Origin: Mytilus californianus
Lineage: Eukaryota; Mollusca; Bivalvia; Mytilida; Mytilidae
Direction of reading: 5' to 3'
Assembly: GCF_021869535.1 (NCBI RefSeq)
Contig: NW_026262668.1
Coordinates: forward strand, 136,635,635-136,699,634
Length of the DNA stretch: 64,000 nucleotides
Of this stretch, positions 55,601 through 64,000 are shown piece after piece. The notes under the pieces are model-generated. The model ran no database searches. It had not been told where the DNA came from and worked only from the letters and a program-made list of their open reading frames with translations. Numbering within the stretch: the first letter of the stretch is position 1; the number at the start of each line of letters is the position of its first letter. A program made the position numbers and the translations under genes.

Positions 55601-58600
55601 CAACCGTTGTGGTAAGTAAACAACGTGGAACAATGTAAAAAAAAGGAAATAACTAAATCTGATTGCCAATATCCGAATTTCTCAATCAAATTTTTTATAT
55701 AAAAGTTTACAAATTTTATTATCTGCAACTTGGCCATTTTTTACAGCACTGGGTCGATACCTCTGCTGATGGACTGTCAGTTCTCGATGGTACCATCAGC
55801 TCAGTAGTCAATACTTCGGTACTGACATGATTTATAACAAACCTTTCTTAAATTGTCCGTTTACAAATTTATAAATTATTAATCAACTCCCTGACTTTTA
55901 AATGGATTTTGCTATTATTTTAGGTCCTTTTCGGTCATATAGTTCTTCAACTGTTTCGGTTCTTATACATCCTTGGCTTTCAAATAATCGGCTGCCCTTT
56001 TGGTATCATCTCTGTCTCTATTTTCAGTTTTCAACAAAGCGAAACTGACATCATCCAAACACTTGATTAACATAAGTAGATATACATTTTTTTTTATTGC
56101 CAATGACATGACTGTCCACCAGAGACCTAAGGATGAGGATGTAAACAACCAAGGTCACCGTGTAACCTTTAACAATGAGCAAAACCCATACAATACCAAG
56201 GTCACCGTGTAACCTTTTACAATTAGCAAAACCCAAACAATACCAAGGTCACCGTGTAACCTTTAACAATTAGCAAAACCCATACAATACCAAGGTCACC
56301 GTGTAACCTTTAACAATTAGCAAAACCCATACAATATAGTAAGGTATAAAGACATTGACATAACAACATGTGAAACAATTCAAATGAGAAAACCAACGAC
56401 CAAATTAAAGTAAAATACATTAACGAAAAAATACGACATACAGCTTCCAATGACAATGACTTAATTACAGCCTTGTGAGAGACAGTTGAGCTATCCCAAA
56501 CATGTTCATGTGACACTATCTAACCCCTTTTACCTGGGACAGTGGTGTAATAGCGAAACAAAAACAAACTGTGAAAACAAGTTTGAAAGGATTTCACTCA
56601 TCAGATCGGAACGATGCACACTTAACAGACAATCACACATTACCGATCTATGAGTACTCGCAGTTACTGAAAACTTAACAGACAATCACACAGTACCGAT
56701 CTATGAGTACTAGCAGTTACTGAAAACTTAACAGACAATCACACATTACCGATCTATGAGTACTTGCAGTTACTGAAAACTAGTTCAAATTAAGCCAATT
56801 AAACTATGTTTTCCAAGACTAAAATACCAACCAAAGTATCGAAAGGACGCAGGATCATTGTAATAGGTTAGCAATCAACGTTAGTAAAAATATGAACAAT
56901 ATTCAAAGATCTCAAAACAAGTTATTTCAAAGGATCAATACAATTACATTAACCGTATTTTGATTAACATGTTCTATACACAACAGCATTTCAAATGTGA
57001 TGTATTGTTTATGAAAAGGTCACTAGTGATATAGCCTTGCTTCCGAAATTCCAAACCAAATATTTGTATCTATTAAAGCATTTAGATGATTTGTGTTAAC
57101 GAGATCCCTGATTTAATAATTTACCAGTTATACATAGATTACGTTCATTGAAATCATGAACAATCTTACAAACACGACATAACGAAAGAGTTTGAAAATA
57201 TACACAATGTAAGGAGGAACCGAAGGAACATTCTGGCAAACATTGTCAGATTTCATATAAAAGTATGAATAGATAGGACAAATTGATACACTTTATGAAA
57301 TTGGAATTTTGATTCATTATTTTTTAAGTTTTATAGATATCAAACGGACTGTAAACGTCATGATGACTGTTAAGAGTGTACTTATCTATAATAATCATTG
57401 CCAGTTCATTGTCGAAGACTCAGACATGTTAAAAAGGAAATTCTTTACAACAATTAATCTATATGTTTAATGAATTGTACTTGCAAAAGAAGTTAATGAA
57501 AATAATATATTTCCATACTATTTTCATTCACACTAAAAGAAAAAAAGGTAATTCCAATGATAAGAGTTTATGATTTACGATTGTTCATGGTATATACAGA
57601 CAAAACAAGGTGTCAGGGTTGACAAACCTTTAACTGGAATATAGCATTTGCTTTATATTTTCAACCACAATTTTTTACATTAAACCTGCTTTTATGATTT
57701 TATCACATATTTCCCTCACAATGACATCTAAATGGTTTCACCTACTTTGTTGAAGCTACAATTTGGGAATGAAGTGTATGGATCATAAACGAATTCAGAA
57801 AAATGTTTTTAAAAGTATTATTGTATACCCCCAAAGACATTAACTTATTTAACAATCAAACTTTTTTGTTTTTAAGTTACGTAAAGATAATTATGATTAT
57901 GTATTTTTTGTTTTCTGTCTTATATTTAAAGTCCAGCGACTCATTTCACTAACATTCCTACGAGAAAAAGTAATCGGAAGTCATGAACTTTTCAGTATAA
58001 CTTACGATTATTCCTTATCGTAAGGGTTTTTTGTGAAAAGAGTCTCAATGTCATATTTTGATATTGTAAGACTAAACTAAACGCACAAAAACGATAACAA
58101 AAGTATTCCTGAGTGGGTCTATATAAGTTGACACTTCTAATTGATTCCTGATTGGGTCTATATAAGTAGACACTTCTAATAAAATTTTTTTAATTTAATG
58201 TGATAATTTATCACAACAAATGCACATAAACGCTTCACATAGAAATATAGTAAGTTTTTAAACGTTGAAAAAAACGATATTTCATATTTGATTGATCGAT
58301 AACTGGATCAGGTAAATATGTTTTTAATGGTGTTAAACTTGCAGAATTCGACGTTCATGGCCTTGCTTGAAATAAGTATCCATTACAGTTTTATAATGCT
58401 GAGCCACTTCATGTATGCATTATTTGATACAAGTTAAATACATTGCATTACATTATTTATTTACAGGTAGAGGGGGCAGCAATTCAACATGATCAAAAGT
58501 GCACTTTGTCATCAGAATGTCCAACAGGTTCCTGCTGCAGGCATACTAATGGATCACTCCTGATATATTCTGGAGTGTTCGACCATATAGGTATTCCCTT

Positions 58601-61600
58601 ATAGATATCTGGAGTTAACCCCAGTCAAGTTATTAAGATGACATGTTCACAATGTTTAAAATCTTAACGCTGCAGCTTATTCATAGTTAAAACAACATTA
58701 ATTAAAGAGCGAATTTAAAATGTTCTACGAAAAGTGGACGTAACGGTCCTAATGAAACATCATACAAAACACTATTTCTTCATCATTAGTTATTCCTGTT
58801 TTAAATATACCCTTTTTGAAGTAATTTTTACGCAAAATGAATAGGTGGTATCTCTGGTTTCCCAACAGTATAATAATATAGTATCATCTCTTTCTGATTT
58901 CTTATAACAACAAGCAAAACAGACAACGTTTTACGCTCATTTGTCAGCATTTTATCAATATTTCGATCCTCGTTTGACCCATATTTCGATCCTCATTTAA
59001 CCCATATTTCGATCCTCATTGCTCACCAAATTTGTCAATATAACGGAACTACAACAACTGTCATACAAGTGTTGTTTAGCTAGCTATAAAACCAGATTAA
59101 ACCCAAATTTGTTTTTCGGAGAGTGCTTGTACCAAGTCAGGAGTATGGCAGTTGTTTTTCACTTGTTCTGTTTTTATGGACTTCCTTTTTTGAATTTGCG
59201 TTGGAGTTCTATATTTTTGTTATACTTTTTGACTACGAATAACACAATATAAAGTTAAACTAAACTGACACCTTTAAAATATCATTTAGTTTAGTTATAT
59301 AAAATTGATATTGGACATCGTAATGATTTTGTTTGGTTCAGTATGTATAGATGCCAATACCTAGATGTTATATTATAACTTTCAATAAGATTTGTCCTAT
59401 TACAGTCTTCGACAAGGAAAACAAACCAATATATTTGCAGCTCTAATAATGATATACGGGAATTCAAGTTATGAGCCTAGCCAATATTAAATCAGTCAAT
59501 CAATAATTATATAACAAATTGATCGATTGTCAAACTTGTTGAATTCATACTTTTTAGCGGTAGAATCTGGTTTTTTCTTTTCTAATGATTTTTTTTTTAG
59601 ATTTGTATGCAAACTTTATTATTCTTTTTTCAATGATCTGCAAAAATATCGTCTTCTATCTATTTGACGCCAACAGACATGATCGTTTTTTTTTAAAAGA
59701 ATTTTGATGTAACGAAGATCAAGCGAACCCTACGATGACTATGATAAGTAATCAACCGTTCAAGCAACGCATAAATCGACTAAGAATTAGAGAAAAGCAA
59801 ATACACGATGACCACCGAGTTAATGCATTTTTAACAGTGAAAGCGCTCTTAGCGCATGAGAGTAAAGTTCAAAATGTATAATGATATGTTGAAAACTGAA
59901 TGACAACAATCTGAAAATACATTTGATATAATTTTAGGACCATACAATCCGCAGACAACAGGCCATTGTGTACCGTTATTAGCTCAGTATAATGAACAGT
60001 GTGGCGAGACATGTCCATGTGACGAAACAGAAGGTAAAATACACTCACATAAGTTTAATCGAATATTCTAGCTTTGTTCCTTTATATGTGTCTAAACATG
60101 TGACAACTTGATAGAGGGCTCTTCTATTTTTCTATATATTTATACAAACTACTGCATTTTGGCAATTCAGGATGTATAGATACGCAGCCACGTTTATAGA
60201 GTATTGAGTTTTGTTCTGTTTGATGAGGTTCAAGATTCTGGATTAAATCAATGGTGCAAATGTATCTGTATTATTAATCTATTTTACATAAACAACTAGT
60301 ATTGTTAAAATTATTGACTCTGACGAAGGCTATTTCTTCAGCCGAAATATTTGTCACTACGATTTTATAACATCATCTTTGTATATTACCATCTTATATA
60401 AGTACCGTTACGCAAATCTTTAGACTTTTATAGTTTTGTACTTATCTGCGCAGTATTGCCTGTTCTAGACGATCCGGTACATATCTAATTTGCTGGTTGG
60501 TCCCTTGATATATATATATGTTCCGGACCATATGAGTATTTGGACCATACGCGTATGGTCATGACCATTTGCGTATACTCATATGGTCATGACCATTTGC
60601 GTATACTCATATGGTCATGACCATTTGCGTATACTCATATGGTCATGACCATTTGCGTATACTCATATGGTCCGACCATACGTGCATGGTCGGACGATAT
60701 GAGTATTATACTCGTTTGGTTATTCACGGGCCAGACCATACGAGTATTTAGACCATATAAGTATTTTTCGAATACTTTTTAATTTCATTCGCATGAACAC
60801 ACTCATTCTTTAAGACAAAAACTGCACAAGTTATTTTCGGAAGTCCTATATCATTTACATATTGTCTCAATCTTGGTGTATCTGCCTTGTCTTTTCCTTG
60901 CTAGAATCAATTTAAACCACCTTTTTCCTGTCGATCTTTTCTTCCGTAAGTGAAAGCACAGGCTTTTGGGAACGGACTTTTTTTCTTTTTTCTTATTGTT
61001 TAAATCATTATTTATGACATGAAATTTCTTCTTATTTCTACTTATTTTCATTCAATTAATTTGAATTTGCTCCTATTCATCCGATCTTACTGTCATTGTA
61101 AGATCGCATGAATAGGAGCAATAACACATTAAAGAAATAAAAACAATAAGAAATATTTAAGAAGTTTTAATTTAATAAAAACAAATTTATAATAAACAAA
61201 TTTTTTAAGGCAGAAAAGAGAGAGGTTTCAATGGCCACAATTCCTGTGAGTTAAGCAATTGACTTCTTATTTGACAGTTCATTTACATATTTCTTGAAGC
61301 TATTTTCCAAAGTCGACATATTGCGTTGAGTAAGGACAAACGAAATTGAATAATAACCATGTAAATTCTATTTTACTGTAATTCTTACTTGTAAGTAAAA
61401 ATATCTTTTTTTCATTAATCATTAACAATGATTACTAAATCAAAATTTCATTTTCAGAAACTCTTAATTCATGGTACACCATTTCAACTATCATCTGGTT
61501 AATAACCCGAAACAAACGCGTATGGTCGGACCATATGAGTATATACGTATATGGTCATGACCATACGCGTATGGTCCAAATACTCATATGGTCCGGAACA

Positions 61601-63949
61601 TATATATTTCGTGTAACTGCCTTCCAACACCCTTAATCTGATTTTAACATCACAACGGAAAACGAGTTATTTCCCTTGTTGAAGTATACTATTATAAAAA
61701 CTGATTTGCTGCATGCAGAGCAATGGCTATAAGTAAATAGTTTTAGTCCTAGATTGTTGAAAGCAAAAAAACTATTAATTATTTCAAAATTAATATAAAT
61801 CATATAGTATTTTTAAATTAGTATAGAAAAAATCGCTAATCATTGACTCTTCCTTGGTCTTCATTGCCGCGTAGACATTCTTATGTCAATCAAAGGAATA
61901 TCATGCTTCAAATTATAATTTAAGACTAAAATTCATGATTCCGGAAACGAGTTTCTATAAGGATTATATCGAAACATGTAAATGTGCCACATCTCCATAA
62001 TTAGTACTAGAACAATATACGAAGGAGATAAATCAAAGGCGATCAAACATGTTTACTTACAAACGTGAAAAAGACACGTAAGAACAGAGATTACTTGATA
62101 ACAATGAGAACTCCCACCAAACCTGGGACTAATAATAGGAGCGTTTTAAGGGAATGCATATCCTTCGTCGTATCCGACAATCATCATATCATACAGTGAT
62201 GAAATCTGAGCCCAATTTGATAAAAGATGTGAAGCACTTCGGGAGTTATGTCTTCGACAATTTTCGCTTATATTGGTGGCGAGTGATCATGTCTTACAGA
62301 TATATCATATAAGTCTGAATATAAAAAAAGCAACATTAGTTTTCGATGTTCAAATCTTGTAAATCGATTAAGAAGGAACAAATCAAGGTAACAAAAAGAA
62401 ACCGAGTGAATCGCTTGCACTCCAAAAAGAGTTGTAATCCATACTTTCTACATATATTCTAAATCTGCGACAGTGATTTTGCTACCTCGGGGTGAAATCA
62501 TTGTAAATATTTATATTGTGAACGTTTACAGTTTTTTATCATATACTTGTAGAAAATAATGGTATAATTGTACCCCTTGATAAAACTAATTTATACATAT
62601 ATTTATTCAATAAATTTGAAGAATTGTCTAAGCCGTGTGATATGACTTTTTTTATCAACTGCTTCCGGTATATATCAACAGTTTCCGGTTTATATCAACT
62701 GTTTCAGGTTTATATCAACTGCTTCCGGTTATTATCGCATCCCTTTCTTTAAGGTAGCAATACACAGTTGGAAAAAAAACTTGAAATTGACACTCATAAT
62801 TTTTAAACACCCTCCTTTCCTTCCTTTCTAACAAATAAGGCTTAATATTTGTGTTATGCATGTGTATATTTATAGAAAGAGAATCTTCCATAGATTTGAT
62901 TTCTAATGGTTATAATGGTGAAATATAATCTCTTTTTGGTGTAACCATGGCAACAATCTGCATTTATTTGATACAAAATATTGCAAAAAAGGGGGGTGAA
63001 CATGTCACAAAAGTCTCCAAAATTGGGTCCAATTTCAATCAATTACAGTGATACCTTTCCTGAAACCATAGACATATATCTATCAAGAGGTCCAAAAAAA
63101 ATCATATGCATTTCTGCTCGTTTTTCCATAAAATTGAATTGAAAAGATCGAGCGTCAAATTTTTGTTGATAAACACTACAATAATTTATGGACCTATGGG
63201 CGGTACGGATAGGAAAATACGGACTGTCAAACAGAAAAATGGCCTATAAAACATGCTAAAAACAATCTAAATGTTCATATAAACCCACTAAGAAGGCTAT
63301 ATTATTCTTCAATTATCTAAAAATCAATTTAATTGTACAAAAACTTTCATATTTAAAAGATTCACCATAGCCATAATGCGAAACTAAACTTCTAACTGTG
63401 TATTGCTACCTAACGTAATGGCAAAGCATTTCGACGTCATTCTGCAAATTCCGGAAAATAAACCTTTAAGTGAAAAACATAGCTAAGTAGAATAACAGAA
63501 GGTATTAGAAAACAGGAAAATATATTATTAAAAAACGCAAAACAAATAATACAAAAAAGTTTTCATGTCTGTATGGCTTCTGCTGAAGTATATGATAAAA
63601 AGAACATAACATGTCATTTTTCATATCAGACCCCTTATCAGCCCATGGTCAAAATATGACTTTTGTTATCAACTGCTTCCGGTACTTCCGGCTATCGGGC
63701 TGATATCATGACCTAGGGTTGATAAGGGGTCTGATATGAAAAATGCCATGTTATAATCTATATGTAAAAGTTATCCTACTTATACTATATTTTCGTTTTC
63801 TTTTATTTGTAGGTTTAACATGTTTTAGGAGTATTTTAACAGATAATACCATAGCTCCATTTAGATGTCAGGACAAATCTTACGTTGACAGAGAAACCGA
63901 TAAATTTATGGATTGTTTCCAAAATCCAAATTGTCAACTTCCTCTTTAA
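49598..63949 (+). CDS. Secreted cysteine-rich protein, prokineticin/astakine (colipase-fold)-like, 5 coding exons, 135 aa
   Basis: The exons are 49598-49627, 52497-52517, 58467-58590, 59938-60033 and 63813-63949. All are GT-AG with phases 0, 0, 1 and 1, giving 408 nt including the stop. Residues 1-22 (MDFHCIITMMVIVIAGK, then VEGAA) form a signal peptide split over three exons. The mature part has cysteines at 29, 35, 40, 41, 69, 80, 84, 86, 94 and 109. The pattern C-x5-C-x4-CC ... C-x10-C-x3-C-x-C-x7-C-x14-C is the ten-cysteine signature shared by prokineticins, astakines and dickkopf C-terminal (colipase-like) domains. Two extra cysteines (125, 131) lie in the tail. The N-terminal AVIT of vertebrate prokineticins is absent. 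The family includes secreted signalling factors, and astakines act on invertebrate blood-cell production; its role here is inferred only. Gene length is 14.4 kb, nearly all intron. Confidence 0.8.
50003..50165 (-). repeat. Dispersed repeat family C, copy 5 (reverse, decayed)
   Basis: Read in reverse it matches the family C order. On the plus strand GAGATATTAAATGGGACAAT, then CGTTGACAGACAGGCAACAA, AAATAGATAAGCAGCG and ACACCGGAACCCC correspond to the complement of the TTTGTCTGTTTGTC and GGGTTCG blocks. Confidence 0.4.
50538..50675 (+). mobile_element. RT-A 3' terminal fragment in gene 2 intron 1
   Basis: GCTTGCGTTATGGGTTTTGC, then TCGTTGTTGAAGGCCGTACT, GTGATCTATAAATG, TCATTTGGTCTCTTGTGGAG and AGTTGTCTCATTGGCAATAA. 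Only the last 140 bp of the element is present. Confidence 0.75.
51055..51600 (+). repeat. Composite dispersed repeat
   Basis: The left part (CTTGTCCCAGGCAGAAAACC, then CTCGGTGCTCTTCAGCTTTG, GAACGTCACTGGTTGGTCTT and GAGACGCACGTCTGGCGTAT) is a repeat I recall as abundant in mussels. The middle (AAGCGGGAGGTTTGGCATGC, CACAAAACCAGGTTCAA) resembles the family B tail at 42005. Three overlapping 70-95-residue frames here are artefacts. Confidence 0.6.
51875..52225. mobile_element. Long palindromic MITE, 350 bp, in gene 2 intron 1
   Basis: The left arm TTTCATATTACCGACTTTTG ... TCGACGGGTTATCTTATCTG ... GCATCCTGGCACTCGGT pairs with the right arm ACCGAGTACCAGGATGTC ... AAAGGTAACCTGTCGAAAAA ... CAAAAGTTGGTAATATGAAA. 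The inner parts AAGAAGTAAAATCAAGC and GATTTTACTTCTTTTG pair as well. The arms are about 165 bp and roughly 80% matched by eye. Confidence 0.75.
52497..52517 (+). CDS. Gene 2 coding exon 2, 21-nt microexon
   Basis: The acceptor is tttctattttcgcag|G and the donor GGAAAG|gtaagc. It encodes VIVIAGK, the second half of the signal peptide, phase 0 to 0. Its last 13 bases and donor are copied in the tandem array that follows. Confidence 0.65.
52505..52872 (+). repeat. 46-bp tandem array of exon end plus splice donor, 8 copies
   Basis: The unit is CATTGCTGGAAAGGTAAGCT, then GTTTGTCATAACTTACACAA and TAATCA, at a strict 46-bp period from 52505. Copy 1 includes the last 13 bases of exon 2. Copies 2, 3, 5, 6 and 8 keep a full AAAG|GTAAGCTG donor; copy 4 reads AAAGTTAAGC and copy 7 GTAAATTG. 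No copy after the first has an acceptor-like tract. Using a downstream donor would add GTAAGCTGTTTGTCATAA and an in-frame stop. Confidence 0.92.
53556..53775 (+). mobile_element. RT relic, C-terminal part
   Basis: LSSNIPSAQ, then a stop, then YGVNISQLKRYACVCSQYTA and FIDRLCS, with a further stop, match the RT segment also seen at 41735-41850 (SNIPS ... CSCMF/RLYG in shifted frames). Stops and frameshifts show it is dead. Confidence 0.6.
54560..54770 (+). mobile_element. RT family B 3' UTR copy
   Basis: ACTGTCATACAAATGGGAGG, then TTTGGGTAGCTATATAATCA, GGTTTAACCCACCAATTTC, TATCAAGTCTGGAATATGGC, CCGTTGATTGACAGCGTTTG and TGGAGTTCGATATTTTTGTT. It matches 59035-59235 and 42005-42190. Confidence 0.6.
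55248..55372 (+). repeat. 25-bp minisatellite, 5 copies
   Basis: The unit is ACCAAGACTGTGCAACACGA followed by ATCTC, with T/C variants. Because 25 is not divisible by 3, the short frame across it cycles through three peptides. Confidence 0.9.
55740..56060 (+). repeat. Dispersed repeat related to 4140-4480
   Basis: CAGCACTGGGTCGATACCTC, then ACCATCAGCTCAGTAGTCAA, ACATGATTTATAACAAACCT, TTTTCGGTCATATAGTTCTT and CATCCTTGGCTTTCAAATAA. The order of shared pieces differs from 4140-4480. Confidence 0.45.
56075..56800 (-). mobile_element. RT-A 3' UTR, minus orientation, with two internal tandem expansions
   Basis: The terminus reads TTGCCAATGACATGACTGTC, then CACCAGAGACCTAAGGATGA. A 47-bp unit (CAAGGTCACCGTGTAACCTT, then TAACAATGAGCAAAACCCAT and ACAATAC) is present about four times at 56150-56336. 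A 53-bp unit (AACTTAACAGACAATCACAC, then ATTACCGATCTATGAGTACT and CGCAGTTACTGAA) is present three times at 56619-56779. Other copies have each segment once. Confidence 0.75.
58105..58180 (+). repeat. About 37-bp direct duplication
   Basis: TTCCTGAGTGGGTCTATATA, then AGTTGACACTTCTAATTGA, is followed by TTCCTGATTGGGTCTATATA, then AGTAGACACTTCTAATAAA. Confidence 0.75.
58467..58590 (+). CDS. Gene 2 coding exon 3: first four conserved cysteines
   Basis: The acceptor is atttatttacag|GTAGAG and the donor CATATAG|gtattc, phase 0 to 1. It encodes VEGAAIQHDQKCTLSSECPT, then GSCCRHTNGSLLIYSGVF. The C-x5-C-x4-CC block is the start of the prokineticin/colipase fold, and NGS is a possible glycosylation site. 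Confidence 0.82.
58591..59937 (+). other. Gene 2 intron 3
   Basis: It contains three copies of a 20-bp unit (CATATTTCGATCCTCATTTA type, about 58960-59022) and a family B tail (59035-59235). Otherwise AT-rich. Confidence 0.5.
59035..59235 (+). mobile_element. RT family B 3' UTR copy
   Basis: CAACTGTCATACAAGTGTTG, then TTTAGCTAGCTATAAAACCA, GATTAAACCCAAATTTG, TACCAAGTCAGGAGTATGGC and TTGGAGTTCTATATTTTTGT. The 77-residue frame across it is an artefact. Confidence 0.65.
59938..60033 (+). CDS. Gene 2 coding exon 4: cysteines 5-8
   Basis: The acceptor is tataattttag|GACC and the donor ACAGAAG|gtaaaa, phase 1 to 1. It encodes PYNPQTTGHCVPLLAQYNEQ, then CGETCPCDETEG. The C-x10-C-x3-C-x-C spacing, with CPC, matches the middle of the prokineticin/dickkopf fold. 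Confidence 0.82.
60520..61599. mobile_element. Foldback-like element 2, 1.08 kb, in gene 2 intron 4
   Basis: The ends start GTTCCGGACCATATGAGTAT, then TTGGACCATACGCGTATGGT and CATGACCAT, and are perfect inverted copies for 49 bp. The left arm contains a 28-bp subrepeat (ATGGTCATGACCATTTGCGT, then ATACTCAT) about four times. It is flanked on both sides by TATATATAT, so the duplication length is ambiguous. The AT-rich interior has a hairpin at 61069-61119 and no transposase. Confidence 0.8.
61069..61119. repeat. Hairpin inside foldback-like element 2
   Basis: GCTCCTATTCATCCGATCTT, then AC, a 7-base loop and GTAAGATCGCATGAATAGGA, then GC. One mismatched position in a 22-bp stem. Confidence 0.75.
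61600..62645. other. Intronic stretch without recognised elements
   Basis: AT-rich and without frames or repeats that I can support. Confidence 0.4.
62650..62740 (+). repeat. 20-bp minisatellite, about 4 copies
   Basis: The unit is TTATATCAACTGCTTCCGGT with variants ACAGTTTCC and CTGTTTCAGG. A single similar copy (TTATCAACTGCTTCCGGTAC) lies in the centre of the palindrome at 63607-63753. Confidence 0.75.
62753..63410. mobile_element. 658-bp TIR element with TAA target duplication
   Basis: The left end GGTAGCAATACACAGTTGGA and the right end TCTAACTGTGTATTGCTACC are inverted copies (17 of the first 18 bases). Both sides are flanked by TAA (62750-62752 and 63411-63413). A 3-bp TWA duplication fits PIF/Harbinger-type transposition. 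There is no transposase, so it is a non-autonomous MITE. The family assignment is inferred. Confidence 0.75.
63607..63753. mobile_element. Palindromic element just before gene 2 exon 5
   Basis: The left arm TAACATGTCATTTTTCATAT, then CAGACCCCTTATCAGCCC, pairs with the right arm GGGTTGATAAGGGGTCTGAT, then ATGAAAAATGCCATGTTA. The centre holds TATCAACTGCTTCCGGTACT. It ends 60 bases before the exon 5 acceptor. Confidence 0.78.
63813..63949 (+). CDS. Gene 2 coding exon 5: last cysteines and stop
   Basis: The acceptor is cttttatttgtag|GTTTAA, phase 1. It encodes LTCFRSILTDNTIAPFRCQD, then KSYVDRETDKFMDCF and QNPNCQLPL, stop TAA. The C-x14-C pair closes the ten-cysteine fold. The tail with C125 and C131 is an extension beyond the usual domain. 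Confidence 0.82.
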
Positions 63950-63979
63950 GTTTAAACATTTTACGGTTTGCCTATTTAA

Positions 63980-63985
63980 AATAAA
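63980..63985 (+). terminator. Candidate gene 2 polyadenylation signal AATAAA
   Basis: AATAAA lies 31 bases after the stop codon. It would give a very short 3' UTR. The window ends 15 bases later, so a further signal could lie outside. Confidence 0.4.
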
Positions 63986-64000
63986 AACACATGTAAATAT

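Larger units (their letters stand above)
52873..58466 (+). other. Gene 2 intron 2 (beyond the array)
   Basis: It contains an RT relic (53556-53775), a family B tail (54560-54770), a 25-bp minisatellite (55248-55372), a dispersed repeat (55740-56060), a duplicated RT-A tail (56075-56800) and a two-copy repeat at 58105-58180. The remainder is AT-rich with no exon evidence. Confidence 0.5.
60034..63812 (+). other. Gene 2 intron 4
   Basis: It is packed with inverted-repeat elements: 60520-61599, 62753-63410 and 63607-63753, plus a 20-bp minisatellite at 62650-62740. No exon-like frame was found between. Confidence 0.55.

Overview
This is AT-rich eukaryotic nuclear DNA with long introns, no operons, and many dispersed and tandem repeats. 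It most likely comes from a marine bivalve of the mussel (Mytilus) type. I infer this from repeat families that I recognise from memory as abundant in mussels and other bivalves: the tail reading TTGTCTCATTGGCAATCATA, the ACATGAGCAACACGACGGG unit, units beginning TTAGCTCACCTGG, ACGGACGG-tailed units and GTCAAGGTCA units. No database search was possible.

Two plus-strand spliced genes can be assembled with consistent splice phases. Gene 1 (9128-16985, 5 coding exons, 380 aa) encodes a single-pass membrane protein. It has a signal peptide, one CUB domain, one LDLa module, one transmembrane helix and a Lys/Ser-rich tail, an architecture related to NETO/SOL/LRP-type CUB-LDLa receptors. Its CUB domain is interrupted by an 11-residue tandem repeat rich in N-C-T/S sequons. 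Gene 2 (49598-63949, 5 coding exons, 135 aa) encodes a small secreted protein with the ten-cysteine spacing of the prokineticin (AVIT)/astakine/colipase fold. It includes a 21-nt microexon whose 3' end and splice donor have been copied eight times as a 46-bp tandem array. Weaker minus-strand evidence consists of two candidate terminal exons (21968-22089 and 28285-28383) and a broken RecQ-like helicase fragment (34324-34626).

Layout: 1-9.1 kb, minisatellites, dispersed repeats and retroelement tails. 9.1-17.4 kb, gene 1. 17.5-49.5 kb, repeat-dominated DNA with a 3.9-kb foldback/MULE-like element at 30239-34129 (about 197-bp inverted arms, 9-bp target duplication), a 40-bp x 11 minisatellite, and nested retroelement insertions at 38-42 kb and 45-47.6 kb. 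49.6-64 kb, gene 2, whose introns hold palindromic elements, a second foldback-like element (60520-61599) and a TIR element with a 3-bp target duplication (62753-63410).

The dominant retroelement family, called RT-A here, has a reverse transcriptase with YLDD/YIDD and LYTxxP motifs resembling Penelope-like elements. Most copies are 5'-truncated or internally deleted. I see no CRISPR array, rRNA or credible tRNA gene.
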